Shown piece by piece: positions 1 through 8,165 of a stretch of 64,000 nt of DNA. The translations under genes were made by a program, and so were the position numbers. Within the stretch, counting starts at the first letter, position 1, and the number at the start of each line of letters is the position of its first letter. The notes under the pieces were generated by a model. The model saw only the letters and a list, made by a program, of their open reading frames with translations, was not told the DNA's origin and made no database searches. This DNA comes from Spirosoma spitsbergense DSM 19989 (lineage in GTDB: Bacteria; Bacteroidota; Bacteroidia; Cytophagales; Spirosomataceae): NCBI RefSeq assembly GCF_000374085.1, contig NZ_KB893422.1, positions 1-64,000 on the forward strand. Direction: 5' to 3'.

Positions 1-1476
1 GATGCTGCCGTTGGTGCCCCCGCAGGTGGTGGGGTTGACTGAACCGTTCAACCCCAGCGTAGGAGCGCCGGTCTGGTCGCCCGTCACGGTCGTGGTAGCC
101 ACCGCCGTACAGCCGCTGGCTGAAGTGGCCACTACCGAGTAGCTCCCCGCCGTGTTGACCGTGGCGGTTGCGCTACCCTGGGCCGTTATTCCTGGTCCGC
201 TAAAAGAATAGCTGGTTGCACCCGTGCTGGTGGCCGTTAATGTGACCGTAGTAGATGTGCAGCTTAGTGGCCCACTGGGGGTCAGAACTAAGTTTTGTGG
301 CCCATTATTTACCGTTAATGTAGCGGCCGATGATGTAGCAGATGAAGGTTCTGTACTTTCAGACGCAATGAGTCGATACTGATAGCCATTAAATCCAGTT
401 GTATTAGAGATGGTTAAGATGGTGGACGTTACCCCTGTATAGACACCGCCATTCGATACATTCGATAGATTGGCAAAGGAACCACCGCCGTTTGTTGATA
501 CCTGCCACTGATAAGCCGTTGCGTTTATAGCTGTACTGGTGAAACTGGCCGGTTGACCGGCACACACCGTTTTACTGACCGGCTGAGTCGCAATTTGCAC
601 CTGCGCTATGGTAAACGTACAGTTTATCGGTAGATTATAGCCAGCTGGAATGCTGCTCTGTGGGCAGTCAGGATCATTGGGCGCATAAATGTATCCTTCA
701 CAAAAGGTACCTGGGTTTGGATATTCCCAGTTAGCTGGATTGTTGATCGCATTCCGGAGTGCTTTTGGGAAGCCATTACTAAGGGTACATTTATAAATCG
801 CTATCGTGTAAAAAGAACCCTGCAGGTATAAGGCAGCATTGACGCCATTGGCCGTCAGGGATGCGGGTAAGGTGGTTCCTGAGGAAGTAAATGTATTATT
901 ATCTAATGCAGCGTCCCAGGTTGAGGCTGTACCCCTTGTGCGTATACCCGCCAGTAGTGTTGGATTGGCGGTCCGGGCCGTTGCGGCCTGATAGGCAAAG
1001 ATGTTATCGGCAGATCCATCACTGATATTCATAAAGAAGCTCTGCGCTGGTATCTGCTCAATCCCGGCTACGGTACCGGTACTGGCACTCAGGTTATATT
1101 TACACAGAATAACAACCTGCGTTCCAGCCGCCAGACTGGTAGAGGCCGTCCAGGAGATAATGCCATCATCTTTAGAGCCAACGCCAGCTGTCGGGCTGAC
1201 TGTCTGAAAGCCCCCACCCGTTAGCCAGCCGAAATCCGTGAAGAAAATTCGGGTGTTAGCCGTAACATCTTTTAGGAGAACAAAGGAGAATTTATCGTTG
1301 GAGTTGTTACCATTTGACTGATCGTCAACCCCATTGAAGCCAACGAAGGCGATATCACCCGTCGATAGGGTGGTTTGCGCCATCAGCTCAGCCGGGGCCA
1401 GTGACCCAAGCAGTAACATACTCAGCCAGCAGAAGATAGCGCGGCTTAATCCTGGAAAGAAGTAGTTATTCTTCAT
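1..1476 (-). CDS. Secreted Ig/SprB-like surface protein, 3' end outside window
   Basis: The reading frame is open from the ATG at 1476 to the window edge, giving 492 codons. It starts with a signal peptide (MKNNYFFPGLSRAIFCWLSM, cleavage probably after ELMAQ). Residues about 35-130 resemble a lamin-tail-like fold (GDIAFVGFNGVDD, then DGIISWTAS). Ig-like segments follow with motifs such as PVSKTVCAGQPASF and SYSFSGPGI, and near the edge there is a SprB-type motif (NPTTCGGTNGSI). Proteins built this way in Bacteroidota are usually large T9SS-exported adhesins, but the C-terminal sorting domain would lie outside the window, so export by T9SS is inference. It starts only 14 bp after the stop of the substrate-binding-like gene and is the last visible gene of the leftward collar-protein operon. 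Confidence 0.8.
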   Translation of the reverse strand, partial: MKNNYFFPGLSRAIFCWLSMLLLGSLAPAELMAQTTLSTGDIAFVGFNGVDDQSNGNNSNDKFSFVLLKDVTANTRIFFTDFGWLTGGGFQTVSPTAGVGSKDDGIISWTASTSLAAGTQVVILCKYNLSASTGTVAGIEQIPAQSFFMNISDGSADNIFAYQAATARTANPTLLAGIRTRGTASTWDAALDNNTFTSSGTTLPASLTANGVNAALYLQGSFYTIAIYKCTLSNGFPKALRNAINNPANWEYPNPGTFCEGYIYAPNDPDCPQSSIPAGYNLPINCTFTIAQVQIATQPVSKTVCAGQPASFTSTAINATAYQWQVSTNGGGSFANLSNVSNGGVYTGVTSTILTISNTTGFNGYQYRLIASESTEPSSATSSAATLTVNNGPQNLVLTPSGPLSCTSTTVTLTATSTGATSYSFSGPGITAQGSATATVNTAGSYSVVATSASGCTAVATTTVTGDQTGAPTLGLNGSVNPTTCGGTNGSI

Positions 1477-1490
1477 ACAATCAGTAGTTA

Positions 1491-2630
1491 TCAGATACAG
1501 AGAAAGGTATTATGCCAGCCCGTGTGTGAAAGAGGGTTTGGTTCAGATTTAAAGGCCAGGTAATCCTGGAGTACGGTTGGTTCCGGCAGTAGATCCGCTA
1601 ATCGGCAACATCCCTGCTCATGGGCTATTACCGTGGCGGCATACGGCATAGCCCATGAATAGTGCGTATTGGGATCGAACGTTACCTGCCCGCGGGGACC
1701 ATTGAAAGACAGGGTTTTCAGCCGGTCGAAGTCGGCCGGGGTCGGATAACCCGTCGGCTCTACAGACCGTAAATAGTCGGCTACAATGAATCCGGCTTCA
1801 TAAGCCAGCATCGAAAACAGATTGGGTTCCCGACCTCGTCGGCGCATCGACGCCTTAAACGTATCGTTGTTGGCTGTTTCCAGTTGCCCGGACCAGGCCA
1901 CGTAACCCCGTACATTCTCCAGCCCAAAGGGTACAGTGGCCAGCATCTGTTCTTCCAGCAACATAGGCCCTGCCCACAAAGGCAGCTGGTTAGACAGTGT
2001 TGCGTAAAGCTGATAAAATTGCCCGGCCATATCGCCTGCATACTGCGCCACAACGGCCTGAGCCGACGTTAGCCCATCCTGCAGATTTTGCAGGTTAACC
2101 TGCGCTGGAATATGCGAACTAACCGCGTACTGAACGATTTGACCACCACTGGTTTCCACACCCTGCGCTACAGCATATCCCTGCAAATACCCGGCATCGT
2201 AAAACGACATAGCCTGAATAACGCGTGTAGCCCCAGATTCAACAGCCTTACGGGCAGTCAATCGGCTATACAGGCAGGATTGCAGCGAATGATAAAAGAC
2301 GGTGGGGGCTGCTGATACACTGCTGAAAAAATCTCCCAGTACATCCAATACCAACAGCAACCGGTTGGCAGCCGTAAACGTCGGGGCTACCTGTTCAGCC
2401 ATTCGTCGACTCATCATGCCCACTACCAGATCAGCGCTATCCTGCATGAGCAGTTTCTGCGCTTTCCCCCGTAGCTCTTCCACGTCCGTTCCGAAGCCAA
2501 TGCTTTCGACTACCCAGGTCAGGTTGGTAATCAAAGCATCGGCCAGTCCTGCTTTTATCCCTTCCAGCAGGTCGAAACTTAGCGTTGGATACAGGGTAGA
2601 GTGCGGTAGTAGAAGCCCAATCGTGGCCAT
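1491..2630 (-). CDS. Leaderless type 1 periplasmic-binding-protein-like protein
   Basis: A 379-residue protein that resembles the branched-chain amino acid (Leu/Ile/Val) type of ABC substrate-binding protein. The N-terminus begins straight at the first beta strand of the fold (ATIGLLLPHSTLYPTLSFDL), and motifs such as GFIVADYLRS and FNGPRGQVTFDP match the C-terminal lobe of the family. Unlike family members it has no signal peptide or lipobox, and no permease or ATPase gene lies nearby, so an ordinary import role is unlikely. It starts 9 bp after the third collar gene stops, so the two are almost certainly co-transcribed. A ligand-sensing or structural partner role for the collar proteins is a guess. 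The family assignment is moderately sure; the function is unknown. Confidence 0.7.
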   Translation of the reverse strand: MATIGLLLPHSTLYPTLSFDLLEGIKAGLADALITNLTWVVESIGFGTDVEELRGKAQKLLMQDSADLVVGMMSRRMAEQVAPTFTAANRLLLVLDVLGDFFSSVSAAPTVFYHSLQSCLYSRLTARKAVESGATRVIQAMSFYDAGYLQGYAVAQGVETSGGQIVQYAVSSHIPAQVNLQNLQDGLTSAQAVVAQYAGDMAGQFYQLYATLSNQLPLWAGPMLLEEQMLATVPFGLENVRGYVAWSGQLETANNDTFKASMRRRGREPNLFSMLAYEAGFIVADYLRSVEPTGYPTPADFDRLKTLSFNGPRGQVTFDPNTHYSWAMPYAATVIAHEQGCCRLADLLPEPTVLQDYLAFKSEPNPLSHTGWHNTFLCI

Positions 2631-2639
2631 AAATTCCGT

Positions 2640-3170
2640 TTAGTTTCGACTGGGGAAAATACCTTGCAGGGCAATACAAAAGTTCAGTACCAAATAGGGC
2701 TGCATAACGCTGACAGGCTGATTTCCGCCCGCGTTGGCCGTTGAGATGGTAGCTCCACCCTGCGCTGTGTAACCTAAATTTACCGTAGCAGGTGAGCTGT
2801 AGCTGTTTACCGCAGTAGTTGCGGGGACATTGTTTGTCGGATCCGAAGACGTTGCAGCAGCAGTACTACACGGGGGGGCATAGGACAAGGTGTGGGTATG
2901 CGAAGGGAGATTAGCGACCGATAAGGTTTGTGAATTTTGACCGACTACCTCTCCCTGTGTAAAATTATTACCCACATGCATCGCGGCTCGTCCCTGCAGA
3001 TTCGGCAGGGCAAATGTGGTTGTCCCGTTTCCTCCGTACTGCGTTCCCAGTAGCGCAAATAAGGCTTGATTCTGGTTAATGGGTAAAAGCTGGCCATTGC
3101 AAAAGGCCCAGCCTCGGGGGGCAAAGTTGAAGCCAACAATGCCTAAACTGCCCAGAAATGGTTCATCCAT
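2640..3170 (-). CDS. Phage tail collar domain (Mdp-like) protein, copy 1
   Basis: A 176-residue protein with the tail-collar fold of phage short tail fibres and of the microcystin-dependent protein MdpB. The N-terminal domain shows the typical signature: GIVGFNFAPRGWAFCNGQLL at about 10-29, FALLGTQYGGNGTTTFALP at about 37-55, and LQGRAAMHVG. The middle (about 75-150) is rich in Ser, Thr, Ala and Asn. The C-terminus reads NQPVSVMQPYLVLNFCIALQ and ends FPSRN, as in the two upstream paralogues. There is no signal peptide. It lies 32 bp downstream of copy 2 in the same operon. Homologous domains form trimeric fibres in phages; a cellular role in this setting is not established. Confidence 0.9.
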   Translation of the reverse strand: MDEPFLGSLGIVGFNFAPRGWAFCNGQLLPINQNQALFALLGTQYGGNGTTTFALPNLQGRAAMHVGNNFTQGEVVGQNSQTLSVANLPSHTHTLSYAPPCSTAAATSSDPTNNVPATTAVNSYSSPATVNLGYTAQGGATISTANAGGNQPVSVMQPYLVLNFCIALQGIFPSRN

Positions 3171-3202
3171 AGTTAGTGTGATTTATGAAGTAGAAAAGCG
3201 GA

Positions 3203-3763
3203 TTAGTTGCGGGACGGGAATACCCCCTGCGTACAAATACAGTATGTGAGTACCAGGCCAGCCTGCATGATATTGATGGGTTGGCCACCACCGGCAGGCT
3301 GAAGCGTGGGCGTATAAGGAGCCATGGATGCATTGCCCGCAGGAGTATACATCATGCGGCTGGCACTTGTGGCGGCCGGAACCGTATTGTCCGGGCTATT
3401 GCTCGTACCCGCCTGACTGGTAGCGGGCTGGGCCAGCGAGGGTGTCTGGCCAGACTGACCATTGTGGGTATGCGCAGGCATGTTCGTTACCTGCAACGTA
3501 GCCGTCTGACTGCCACCCGTTTGTCCCATTACATAGTCTGACAGGCCGGGCCCCTGGCCTTTATGTATAGCCACACATCCCTGCAAATTGGGCAGGCCAA
3601 AAGTGGTTTGTCCATTACCTCCGTATTGAGTTCCCAGTAAGGAAAACAAGGCGGTATTCTGGGCAATACTTAACAACTGGCCATTGCACAAAGCCCAGCT
3701 TCTGGGGGCAAAATTGAAGCCTGCAATACCGATTTCACCTATATACGGGTCTTGTCCTGTCAT
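3203..3763 (-). CDS. Phage tail collar domain (Mdp-like) protein, copy 2
   Basis: A 186-residue paralogue of its two neighbours. It carries the collar signature (GIAGFNFAPRSWALCNGQLL, then LLGTQYGGNGQTTFGLPNLQ) in the first 65 residues, then a low-complexity stretch rich in Thr, Ser, Ala, Gln and Pro at about 100-160, and the shared C-terminal block QPINIMQAGLVLTYCICTQG ending FPSRN. It differs from the others in having three cysteines near the C-terminus and in the fibre-like middle, so the copies have diverged mainly in that segment. It starts 45 bp after copy 3 stops and runs in the same direction. No prophage tail genes accompany the cluster, which argues against a simple phage tail fibre. 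Confidence 0.9.
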   Translation of the reverse strand: MTGQDPYIGEIGIAGFNFAPRSWALCNGQLLSIAQNTALFSLLGTQYGGNGQTTFGLPNLQGCVAIHKGQGPGLSDYVMGQTGGSQTATLQVTNMPAHTHNGQSGQTPSLAQPATSQAGTSNSPDNTVPAATSASRMMYTPAGNASMAPYTPTLQPAGGGQPINIMQAGLVLTYCICTQGVFPSRN

Positions 3764-3808
3764 GATTGATAAACGTAAATGTTTTTAATAAAACAGAGTA
3801 GAAAGCGA

Positions 3809-4342
3809 TCAATTTCGGCTGGGAAAAATACCCTCCACCGCAATGATATAATTCACCACCTGATAGGGCTGTATCAATGAAACGGGTTGGTTTCCACCGG
3901 CTGAACCCGTCTGGACAGCGGGCGCAGCCATAGTCCCGTTAACAGTATCGACTGTACCATAAGCCATACCCCGGCCTGTACCGGCATAATACGCATTTGC
4001 AGGGCTCGTTTGTGAACCGGCATTGCCTGAAGCCTGGGGCTGGAAGCTAAACGAGTGGGCATGGGTGGGCATTTGGCTCGTACTTAACGTAACCGATTCG
4101 CTACCAGCCGCTTGACCCAACGCAAAAGTCTCCCCCTGCGGAGATGTTCCCATGTGTATGGGTATACGACCGCGTAAGTCAGGTACACCAAAGGTCGTTT
4201 GCCCATCCCCCCCGTACGTAGTCCCAAGCAGGGCGAATAGGGCTTCGTACTGAGATATTTGCAGGAGCTGCCCATCGCAAAATGCCCATCCTACTGTGCT
4301 GAAATTAAAGCCGACGGGTCTAATCTCTCCAAGATATGCCAT
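3809..4342 (-). CDS. Phage tail collar domain (Mdp-like) protein, copy 3
   Basis: A 177-residue tail-collar protein, the first of three in transcription order. Visible motifs are GEIRPVGFNFSTVGWAFCDG at 5-24, FALLGTTYGGDGQTTFGVPD at about 36-55, LRGRIPIHMG, and the C-terminal QPVSLIQPYQVVNYIIAVEG ending FPSRN. The position that is Asn in copies 1 and 2 (FCNGQ, LCNGQ) is Asp here (FCDGQ); Asp and Asn are the residue types modified by the beta-hydroxylase family encoded across the locus, though a link is only a suggestion. Like its paralogues it has no signal peptide. The upstream gene ends 52 bp before its start. Confidence 0.9.
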   Translation of the reverse strand: MAYLGEIRPVGFNFSTVGWAFCDGQLLQISQYEALFALLGTTYGGDGQTTFGVPDLRGRIPIHMGTSPQGETFALGQAAGSESVTLSTSQMPTHAHSFSFQPQASGNAGSQTSPANAYYAGTGRGMAYGTVDTVNGTMAAPAVQTGSAGGNQPVSLIQPYQVVNYIIAVEGIFPSRN

Positions 4343-4394
4343 AGTTAGAAAGGATTAAAAGTGTGTATACATAGTAAAAATGAGAAAGCCTGAG

Positions 4395-4934
4395 TTATAC
4401 AGCACTACGGATTGCGCCGAAAATCGGTTGACGACCACGTCCGGTTAAATCGAGAATCTGGTAACCGGCAGTCGTCGATTGCAAAACTCCTTTACTGCCC
4501 AGTACACGAAGCTGACACGCTATGGGTTGGACTTGGATGCCGTAACGGGCTAACGCCTGCCAGACGATCTTGATGGCATCGGTGCCCACTTCAGCGGCAC
4601 AGGATCCATACAAAGGAGCGGGAGAAACCCATTGCAACAATTGGGTTTCGGTAAGTGAGGGTAGTCCGGCTATTGCCAAACAGGCGTCAACGTCGTGTTG
4701 AGCAGTACGCGCCAGGGCTTCCAGGGTAAGCACTTCAGGGCTGTAACTATGCGAGATGGCTATTTGCTGAACCGACCCGATTACTCCCTGACGGATTTCG
4801 GTCGCCAACTGCGCAAACGCGTGAGCATCCAAAACTGCCTTATCCTGCGTGTTGTCTTGTCCAAAGGCAGAAAAAGGTAGAAAGGGCAACAAGCAGCCAG
4901 CACTGGCCTGGTTGATAAATAGACGTCGATTCAT
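4395..4934 (-). CDS. Exported protein of unknown function, first gene of the collar operon
   Basis: A 179-residue protein I do not recognise. The N-terminus (MNRRLFINQASAGCLLPFLP) has an RR pair followed by a hydrophobic stretch and a likely cleavage site after SAFGQ, so export through Tat or Sec is likely; a Cys at residue 14 inside the stretch could also suggest a lipoprotein. The mature part is mostly helical in composition, with four cysteines (for example DACLAIAG, GSCAAEVG, IACQLRVLG) and an Ala-rich start. It precedes the three collar genes by 52 bp in the same direction, so it is probably co-transcribed with them. Function cannot be assigned from sequence alone. Confidence 0.65.
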   Translation of the reverse strand: MNRRLFINQASAGCLLPFLPFSAFGQDNTQDKAVLDAHAFAQLATEIRQGVIGSVQQIAISHSYSPEVLTLEALARTAQHDVDACLAIAGLPSLTETQLLQWVSPAPLYGSCAAEVGTDAIKIVWQALARYGIQVQPIACQLRVLGSKGVLQSTTAGYQILDLTGRGRQPIFGAIRSAV

Positions 4935-5189
4935 ATAGTCTGGTAAAAGAGTTTAGTAAATGTATAAAAAATTATATACAAAAAGATTTGGTTTATACTT
5001 TATACTGAGAGCTGCCCTTATACCTTGAAAATTTAAAAATAGACAAACTGATTTGCCCGGTCAACGAAGTTTACTTCGCTAAAACCGGGAAGTAGGTTTA
5101 GCGCTTATTTAGCCTTATAGTTACCTGGACAGGCTACTCCGGCGAATGCTGAAACAACGCCTAAAAGAAACAATGACCGAATAATAAAT
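4935..5189 (-). other. Leader/promoter region of the collar operon, with a possible tiny ORF
   Basis: This gap separates the APS kinase gene from the first collar-operon gene. It holds an AT-rich stretch (4961-5010) that includes the 20-bp inverted repeat TGTATA-n8-TATACA at 4961-4980, a plausible promoter or operator for the leftward operon. A nested hairpin (CCCGGT...ACCGGG enclosing CGAAG...CTTCG) lies at about 5056-5093. On the minus strand a short frame 5173-5105, starting with TTG, would read MFLLGVVSAFAGVACPGNYK followed by AK and a stop. It looks like a signal-peptide remnant or a micro-protein, but it has no ATG and I do not count it as a gene. Confidence 0.35.
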
Positions 5190-5780
5190 TTATCGCTCAG
5201 GCATAGCCGTTGGCAGAATCAGCCTATCTAAATCGTCGTATTTCGATGTCAAATGATGTACGGACAGGAGCACGAACCGGAGTAGTTGTTCTTCACAGTC
5301 TGCCTGGGCGTACTGGTCTGTATGAATGGTCAGATCAGGGGTAATCGGGACCTCGTACGGCGCATTGATGCCCGTCAGGTCATGTAGTTTATCGGGGTGA
5401 GTATCGGACAGTAGAGCGCGGGCGTATAATCCTTTTGTATCCCGTTGAATAAGCGTTTCCAGTCCACAATCGACGAAAACAGTTTTGGCGGGTTGGTTTT
5501 GGCCACTCAGCTCGGCCCGGACCTTCTGGTACGGGTTAATGGCCGCCAGCAGAACGATGATTCCGTGGCGGTTCAGCCGGTGAGCCAGCAATCCCATTCG
5601 GCGCAGGTTTTCCTGGCGGTCAGCCGGCGAGAAACCCAGTTCGGGCCAGAACGCTTGCCGACACTCGTCGCCGTCCAGTACCTCCACCGGATAACCCAGC
5701 AGTTGCAGTCGCTGCCGGACCCCGTAGGCCAGCGTCGTTTTACCGGCACCCGACAAACCCGTTAGTTGAATAAATAACAT
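5190..5780 (-). CDS. cysC: Adenylyl-sulfate (APS) kinase
   Basis: A 196-residue enzyme that phosphorylates adenosine 5'-phosphosulfate with ATP to make PAPS, the donor used by sulfotransferases. The P-loop GLSGAGKTT is at 8-16, LDGDECR at 35-41, the APS-binding segment FSPADRQENLRRM at 50-62, RDTKGLYA at 113-120 and LTGINAPYEVP at 135-145, all typical of CysC. The family motif ISPY reads INPY here (81-84), so the serine that is phosphorylated in some CysC enzymes is Asn. No ATP sulfurylase or PAPS reductase gene is nearby, which fits PAPS supply for sulfation rather than cysteine synthesis. It diverges from the hydroxylase-sulfotransferase operon across only 36 bp. Confidence 0.92.
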   Translation of the reverse strand: MLFIQLTGLSGAGKTTLAYGVRQRLQLLGYPVEVLDGDECRQAFWPELGFSPADRQENLRRMGLLAHRLNRHGIIVLLAAINPYQKVRAELSGQNQPAKTVFVDCGLETLIQRDTKGLYARALLSDTHPDKLHDLTGINAPYEVPITPDLTIHTDQYAQADCEEQLLRFVLLSVHHLTSKYDDLDRLILPTAMPER

Positions 5781-5816
5781 ACCAATACCATCAAACCAGT
5801 ATCCTAAGGCTGAACA

Positions 5817-6527
5817 ATGACTGATCTAACCGTATACCCCAACAATCGTTTCTTTCGATTACCCTTTACGTTCGATACCGTTCGTTTAGTGCATGATTTA
5901 CAGACGTGTCAGCAGCTTGACTGGCCGGGGCATTTTAATCAGGTCGACTTCTCGGGTAGCTGGACCAGCATTGCGCTGCGGTCTGCTTCTGGTAGCGAAA
6001 CCGATATTCGCGCTCATCCGGCTGAGTATGCAGACACGCCCCTGCTGGCAAAGTGCCCTTACTTTCAGACCGTTCTAAACCAGTTTCACTGTCAGCAGGA
6101 GTCGGTGCGGCTCCTGTCGTTGGCACCGGGTAGCGTTATTCATGCGCATCGGGATGGGCATACCAGTTATGAGCACGGTTTTTTTCGACTGCACGTCCCC
6201 ATTCAGACCGGCAGTGACGTCTGCTTCCGGGTAGACGGTCAGTCATTGCCCATGGCAGAAGGCGAATGCTGGTACGCGAACTTCGATCTTTTGCACAGTG
6301 TCCGTAACGATGGATTGACGGATCGGGTACATCTGGTACTCGACTGCCGGCGCAATGCCTGGTCCGATGAACTTTTCGCCAAAGCGGGCTACGACTTTGC
6401 CGCAGAACAGCGAAGCCAGCAGCCCTCGCCGGAGTTGACCCGGCAGATTATTGCGGAACTATCGCGGCACAGCACCGACACCGCCCGCCAGTTGATGGAT
6501 CAATTATCGGCGGGACAAACGAAGTAA
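5817..6527 (+). CDS. Aspartyl/asparaginyl beta-hydroxylase family dioxygenase
   Basis: A 236-residue protein of the Asp/Asn beta-hydroxylase branch of Fe(II)/2-oxoglutarate oxygenases, which hydroxylate Asp or Asn side chains in proteins or small molecules. The core shows IHAHRDGHTSYEHGFFRLHV at about 109-126, with His111 and Asp113 as likely metal ligands, then EGECWYANFDLLHSVRNDG with His160 as the second His, and DRVHLVLDC with Arg170 as the likely 2-oxoglutarate contact. No signal peptide is visible, so it should act in the cytoplasm. It is the first gene of a rightward operon and lies 23 bp ahead of the sulfotransferase-like gene. The substrate is unknown; the collar proteins or a peptide are candidates by context only. 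Confidence 0.85.
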   Translation: MTDLTVYPNNRFFRLPFTFDTVRLVHDLQTCQQLDWPGHFNQVDFSGSWTSIALRSASGSETDIRAHPAEYADTPLLAKCPYFQTVLNQFHCQQESVRLLSLAPGSVIHAHRDGHTSYEHGFFRLHVPIQTGSDVCFRVDGQSLPMAEGECWYANFDLLHSVRNDGLTDRVHLVLDCRRNAWSDELFAKAGYDFAAEQRSQQPSPELTRQIIAELSRHSTDTARQLMDQLSAGQTK

Positions 6528-6550
6528 AACGGACTTAACCATCCTGTCAG

Positions 6551-7546
6551 ATGCCGAATGAATTTAGGGAGCAGCCGCTAACGAACTGGATTCCTTACCA
6601 GATAAGCGTGGCAGAAGAACAACTTCTATTCCGGTGGCTCTACGTGGGTACTCACCGCTTTGCTGAGCCTTTTTTCGAGGAAACAATCTCCCACTGCAAG
6701 AGCCATCCGGTTAATTCTACGGGCTGGCATTCGGCCACCACGCTGGATAGCCTGATTCAGGCGGCTCAGGAATGCATCAGTGTTCCGCCCACCGCCTTTA
6801 TTTTTCATATATCCCGTTGCGGTTCCACCCTGCTGTCTCAACTGCTGGGGTTGCCCGAGCGACATATTACGCTGTCTGAAATGCCGTTGCTTGACCAGAT
6901 CTTACGGTTGCCCTACCGTGAGCCTGCCATCGCCCTGTCGTCCGAGGAACGGGATGCCGCCTTGAAAGCGGTTATTCGCCTGATGGGCAGCCAGCGAACG
7001 GGGCGTGAAACGCGCTTCTTCATCAAACTGGATAGCTGGCATCTGCTGTTCTACGACATTTTCCGCCGACTGTACCCAACGGTCCCGTTTATTCTGTTGT
7101 TCCGCTCGCCCGACGCAGTGATTCGATCCCACCAGAAACGCCGGGGTATGCAGGCCGTTCCGGGCCTGATTGAACCCGAACTGTTTGGCTTCGATCCAGC
7201 CGTTAGTCAGTACATGAATCTGGATCACTATACGGCTGCTGTGCTTGAACGCTATTTTCAAACGATGCTGGCCATCCGGGAGGTAGACGAACATGTTTAT
7301 CCGTTACCCTATCAGGATAACGGTGTAGCCATGCTGGAGCAACTAACCACCATGGGCATGATGGAAGCCAGCCCGGCCGAACTGGCGGCTATGGCGCAGC
7401 GTAGTATGTATCACAGCAAGTACCCCGATCAACCTTTTCAACAGGATGTACCCCAGGATATACCAGGTCTGTATATGGAGATGGTCAGGCATCTGTACGA
7501 ACAACTGACAGACCAAAAAGAAGTGGCATTTTCGGCGAATCAATAA
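6551..7546 (+). CDS. PAPS-dependent sulfotransferase family protein
   Basis: A 331-residue protein with the two hallmarks of PAPS sulfotransferases: a 5'-phosphosulfate loop, FIFHISRCGSTLLSQLL at about 83-99, and a 3'-phosphate motif, ILLFRSPDAVIRS at about 181-193. The C-terminal third contains the expected helix region (DHYTAAVLERYF). Members of the family transfer sulfate to carbohydrates, small molecules or protein tyrosines; the acceptor cannot be told from sequence. No signal peptide or membrane segment is seen. The nearby APS kinase would supply the donor, the strongest contextual support for true sulfotransferase activity. The next gene starts 6 bp after its stop, so the two are surely co-transcribed. 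Confidence 0.85.
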   Translation: MPNEFREQPLTNWIPYQISVAEEQLLFRWLYVGTHRFAEPFFEETISHCKSHPVNSTGWHSATTLDSLIQAAQECISVPPTAFIFHISRCGSTLLSQLLGLPERHITLSEMPLLDQILRLPYREPAIALSSEERDAALKAVIRLMGSQRTGRETRFFIKLDSWHLLFYDIFRRLYPTVPFILLFRSPDAVIRSHQKRRGMQAVPGLIEPELFGFDPAVSQYMNLDHYTAAVLERYFQTMLAIREVDEHVYPLPYQDNGVAMLEQLTTMGMMEASPAELAAMAQRSMYHSKYPDQPFQQDVPQDIPGLYMEMVRHLYEQLTDQKEVAFSANQ

Positions 7547-7552
7547 CGAATC

Positions 7553-8041
7553 ATGAATTCCTCAGCCTCCATCCTGGATCAGATGTATACTTTTCTGGCC
7601 GAAATCGGTATTCCGGTTCGTGAAACGACGCTAAACCAGTCCACCTTTGTGCCGGGTATTTTAATCGATCAGGGTCAGCTACTGGTCGATCCGGCAAACC
7701 TACTTTATCCGGGCGACTTGCTCCACGAAGCGGGCCATATTGCCGTAACCCGGCCCGACGAACGCCACTTGTTATACGAAGATGTTACCCTGGGACGGCC
7801 CGACAAGCAGGGTGATGAACTAGCGGTGATCTTATGGACGTATGCCGCCTGCCTGCATATAGGTATTCCCCCAACCGTAGTCTTTCATCCGGCGGGTTAT
7901 AAAGGCGAGAGTGAGTGGTTGCTCAGTATGTTTGCTCAGGAAACGTATGTGGGTTTGCCCCTGCTGGTTTGGATGGGTATGACGCTGGATCAACAGTCCG
8001 AAGCAGGCTTCCCACTGATGACAAGCTGGTTACGGGCGTAA
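7553..8041 (+). CDS. Small HEAGH-motif zincin-like protein of unknown function
   Basis: A 162-residue protein with a clear zincin helix, LLHEAGHIAV, where His58, Glu59 and His62 form a HExxH site; Glu89 in GDELAVILW could be the third ligand. The length and the early placing of the motif recall the IrrE/ImmA-type minimal peptidases, but I see no further family signature, so the assignment is to the fold class only. It has no signal peptide and should be cytoplasmic. It starts 6 bp after the sulfotransferase stop and lies 124 bp ahead of the dioxygenase gene. Its place among modification enzymes suggests a maturation protease or a structural metal site; both are guesses. Confidence 0.75.
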   Translation: MNSSASILDQMYTFLAEIGIPVRETTLNQSTFVPGILIDQGQLLVDPANLLYPGDLLHEAGHIAVTRPDERHLLYEDVTLGRPDKQGDELAVILWTYAACLHIGIPPTVVFHPAGYKGESEWLLSMFAQETYVGLPLLVWMGMTLDQQSEAGFPLMTSWLRA

Positions 8042-8165
8042 CCGGAATAAACGGTCAGGGTTTCCGCTACGCAGTAAAATCCACCCTGAACAACCTTGTT
8101 TCTTTACGATAAACCTGTTCTGGCTTACCAAATTGTTTACCTGGTCAGTCCTCATTCCTCCATCC

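Noticed and set aside
5105-8041. A full RaxX/RaxST-like sulfated-peptide system
   Set aside because: The sulfotransferase and APS kinase fit, but there is no convincing peptide gene, no ATP sulfurylase and no peptidase-containing ABC exporter, so only the general idea of sulfation is kept.
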